A stretch of DNA of 64,000 nt from Leeuwenhoekiella aestuarii (GTDB taxonomy: Bacteria; Bacteroidota; Bacteroidia; Flavobacteriales; Flavobacteriaceae). This document shows positions 62,145 to 64,000 of this stretch, in pieces; the first letter of the stretch is position 1, and each line of letters starts with the position of its first letter. Position numbers and translations under genes: made by a program. The stretch lies in assembly GCF_004104055.1 (NCBI RefSeq), contig NZ_QOVJ01000003.1, positions 1 through 64,000 of the forward strand. The letters are read 5' to 3'. A model generated the notes under the pieces. The model saw only the letters and a list, made by a program, of their open reading frames with translations, was not told where the DNA came from and did no database searches.

Positions 62145-63050
62145 ATGATGACTATGGTAAGAAATGTATTAGTGGCTGCTCTGGGCCTTTTAATTATTGT
62201 CTCTTGTAAAAAAGATGATGACGGAACAACAGAAGTTGAAATACGTGATCGTGGAGAGGTGCAGTCAGAAAGCTCAGTTAATCTAACGACCTACCTCGAA
62301 ACTCATTTTTACAATTATGAAGAATTTGCTGATAAACCTGTAGATTTTGATTATAAAATTGTTTTTGACACAATTAGTGGTGATAATGCAGATAAGATAC
62401 CGCTTATTGAACAAGTGGTTACAAGAAATTATACCTTTCAAGATACCGAGTATAAACTTTATGTTTTAGAAGCACAAGAAGGAGCAGGGATCAAACCTAC
62501 ATTCGCAGACTCAACCCTTGTGAATTATCAAGGTAATGTTTTAGGTGGAAATAAATTTGACAGTTCTGTTACTCCAGTTTGGTTTGATTTAACTCAGGTT
62601 GTATTTGGTTTTGCTAATGGAGTGAGTGAGCTAAGAGCTGGTACTGAATTTTCTCAAAATGAAGATGGTACGTATAACTTTGGCAGAGACTATGGTATTG
62701 GAGCAGTATTTATTCCAAGTGGTTTAGCGTATTTCAACAGTTCAGGTACCGGTTTTGGTGCATATTCTGATCTGGTTTTTACATTTGATCTCTATCGTGC
62801 AATTGAGGATACAGATAATGATAATGACGGAGTTCCAAACTGGAAAGAAGATATTAATGGGAATAACTATGTAAACGAACTTCTTGATGATACAGATGGA
62901 GATCGAGTTCCTGATTATTTGGATACCGATGATGACGGTGATGGAACACCTACCCGTGATGAACTTGATTTTGATGAGGATGGTAACACCATTTATATAG
63001 ACTCTGACAATGATGGTGTTTTTGACTATCTAGATCCAGATATCAGCTAG
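62145..63050 (+). CDS. FKBP-like lipoprotein with calcium-binding (TSP3) repeats
   Basis: 301 residues from the ATG at 62145. Lipoprotein signal with lipobox LIIVSC (Cys about 21). Middle part resembles FKBP-type peptidyl-prolyl isomerase (about 120-220: LVNYQGNVLGGNKFDSS and ELRAGTEFS), the fold of the gliding lipoprotein GldI. The C-terminal 70 residues carry four or five DxDxDGxxD-type calcium-binding repeats (DNDNDGVPNW, DTDGDRVPDY, DTDDDGDG, DSDNDGVFDY). The joining of the two parts is common in flavobacterial surface lipoproteins. Isomerase activity not certain. A longer start (TTG 62118) is less likely because it lies upstream of the lipoprotein signal. Confidence 0.88.
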   Translation: MMTMVRNVLVAALGLLIIVSCKKDDDGTTEVEIRDRGEVQSESSVNLTTYLETHFYNYEEFADKPVDFDYKIVFDTISGDNADKIPLIEQVVTRNYTFQDTEYKLYVLEAQEGAGIKPTFADSTLVNYQGNVLGGNKFDSSVTPVWFDLTQVVFGFANGVSELRAGTEFSQNEDGTYNFGRDYGIGAVFIPSGLAYFNSSGTGFGAYSDLVFTFDLYRAIEDTDNDNDGVPNWKEDINGNNYVNELLDDTDGDRVPDYLDTDDDGDGTPTRDELDFDEDGNTIYIDSDNDGVFDYLDPDIS

Positions 63051-63070
63051 GTTCAGATAAATACAAAATA

Positions 63071-63106
63071 AAAAGCCCGTTATCATATTGATAACGGGCT
63101 TTTTTT
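63071..63106 (+). terminator. Terminator after the FKBP-like gene
   Basis: AAAAGCCCGTTATCA (63071-63085) pairs with TGATAACGGGCTTTT (63089-63103), loop TAT, followed by more T. It can also serve the convergent gene at 63120. Confidence 0.9.
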
Positions 63107-63119
63107 ATATTTTAGGATT

Positions 63120-63704
63120 TTAAAGATTTAGCGAAAAACTTAAGATCAATTGATCAGGTCTCGTGTCTATACGATCACCGCTTGTAATGATACCGTTATT
63201 GTCTAAGAACTCAGCTTCGTTATCTCCAAAGCCACGTTCATAACGTAAATCAATACCTAGTTTACCTAATGCTAAACCAGCACCGATATTTAAACCTACC
63301 GTAAAATCATTTTTTACATCACCTAAGGTGATACCGTCATATTCAGTATCTAAAATATATTGAAATGCAGGACCTGCAAAAACGTTGAGTGGACCTATTA
63401 CTTCTAAACCTACTAATAATGGCATGTCTAGCTTTTGCATACTAAAATTATCATCCTCATAAGTAGAGTTTAATTTTGTATAAACAAGTTCTGGTCTGAA
63501 ATATAGTTTTTCACCGGTACGGCCAAAAACTCCAACATGGTAACCTATGTCACTACTGGGATCTTGGTAAGCGTTTTCTGCAGAGTCTGAAATATCTCCA
63601 GTTCCTCCATAGTTAAGACCGGCTTTTATACCATACCCCGGTTCTGATTGTGCGTGTGCATAAGACACGACTAAAAATAAAATTCCTAAAAATACTTTTT
63701 TCAT
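63120..63704 (-). CDS. Outer-membrane beta-barrel protein
   Basis: 194 residues. Signal peptide about 1-18 (ends YAHAQ), then a small beta-barrel of the OMP_b-brl_2 / PorT-like class: GYGIKAGLNYGGTGD, YFRPELVYTKLN, FAGPAFQYILD, LGIDLRYERGFGD and a last strand LILSFSLNL. Function unknown; such barrels are often structural or stress-related surface proteins. Confidence 0.9.
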   Translation of the reverse strand: MKKVFLGILFLVVSYAHAQSEPGYGIKAGLNYGGTGDISDSAENAYQDPSSDIGYHVGVFGRTGEKLYFRPELVYTKLNSTYEDDNFSMQKLDMPLLVGLEVIGPLNVFAGPAFQYILDTEYDGITLGDVKNDFTVGLNIGAGLALGKLGIDLRYERGFGDNEAEFLDNNGIITSGDRIDTRPDQLILSFSLNL

Positions 63705-63817
63705 ATCAAGTTAAGTTGTGCTCAAATTGAGCGGTTAAAATTAAAAATGTCTAGCTTAAAGACTGATTAATTTTGGTTGATAAAAGCAAGCATTTTTAGG
63801 AACATATCTAAAAGTGC

Positions 63818-64000
63818 TTACTTTTTAGCTAGCACTTTATTAACGGCTTCTACTATAGATTTAGTATTTAGACCGTATTTTTCCATTAATTGAGCGGGTG
63901 TGCCACTTTCACCAAAAGTATCATTTGTAGCAACAAACTCTTGATAAACGGGATCATTTTTAGCCAAAAGACCAGAAACACTTTCGCCAAGACCTCCTAA
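63818..64000 (-). CDS. Transketolase, C-terminal section (5' part outside window)
   Basis: Only the last 60 codons are in the window, ending at the TAA at 63818-63820. The encoded segment has LGGLGESVSGLLAKNDPV, FVATNDTFGESGTPAQLM and KYGLNTKSIVEAVNKVL, which matches the C-terminal domain of the separate transketolase C-terminal subunit common in Bacteroidota. It would join the same pentose phosphate pathway as rpe. Confidence 0.9.
   Translation of the reverse strand, partial: LGGLGESVSGLLAKNDPVYQEFVATNDTFGESGTPAQLMEKYGLNTKSIVEAVNKVLAKK

Overview
The window is AT-rich, tightly packed chromosomal DNA from a member of the Bacteroidota, almost certainly a marine-type Flavobacteriaceae. The evidence is the type IX secretion and gliding gene set (PorP/SprF, a PorE-like OmpA protein, PorT, the T9SS plug protein, two CHU_C/type B sorted proteins), a short primary sigma factor of 287 residues, a Na+-translocating NADH:quinone reductase operon with its own ApbE, the menaquinone methyltransferase, a BLUF photoreceptor, and repeated promoter elements of the Bacteroidota type (TAnnTTTG, with TTG upstream). 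The genus cannot be fixed from the sequence alone. No prophage, insertion sequence or CRISPR array is visible.

Layout. 1-5.2 kb: the 3' part of a giant repeat adhesin with near-identical 285-bp repeats, followed by its PorP/SprF-like and PorE-like partners. 5.1-6.0 kb: a 900-bp region without a convincing gene, holding two similar structured elements that look like small RNA genes. 6.0-11.2 kb (minus strand): rpe, a BLUF protein, the primary sigma factor and a large hybrid histidine kinase. 11.4-14.2 kb: proC-proB-proA. 14.6-19.5 kb: rpsO, pnp, accD, fbaA. 19.6-25.7 kb: tamL, an rRNA methyltransferase, an acetyltransferase, and ubiE-porT-methyltransferase. 25.9-30.5 kb: trkA-trkH, a YpdA-like reductase and a fasciclin protein. 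30.6-38.9 kb: aminotransferase, desaturase, rsmG, a small unknown protein, pruA, apaG, a DUF3667 protein and the T9SS plug protein. 39.1-46.7 kb: nqrABCDEF, a small cysteine-free protein and apbE. 46.6-50.9 kb: map, a NUMOD4/HNH protein, a methyltransferase and a T9SS cargo protein. 51-56.1 kb: tetR-ABC-HlyD-TolC export operon with a long palindromic operator. 56.2-64 kb: ChaN-like protein, DEAD-box helicase, thioredoxin, an SDR-like protein, three tRNA genes, shikimate kinase, a small PRTase/TPMT/S4 operon, an FKBP-like lipoprotein, a beta-barrel protein and the end of a transketolase.

How the genes work together. ProB, ProA and ProC make proline from glutamate; PruA, 20 kb away, runs the oxidation of proline-derived semialdehyde back to glutamate. 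NQR builds a sodium gradient from NADH and menaquinone; UbiE/MenG finishes menaquinone and ApbE attaches FMN to NqrB and NqrC. The T9SS genes export and anchor the repeat adhesin and the other CHU_C protein. The most interesting points are the paired RNA-like elements at 5299-5376 and 5931-6028, the exporter ABC protein whose ATPase motifs are largely lost, its 29-bp palindromic operator, and a homing-endonuclease-like domain fixed inside a housekeeping operon.
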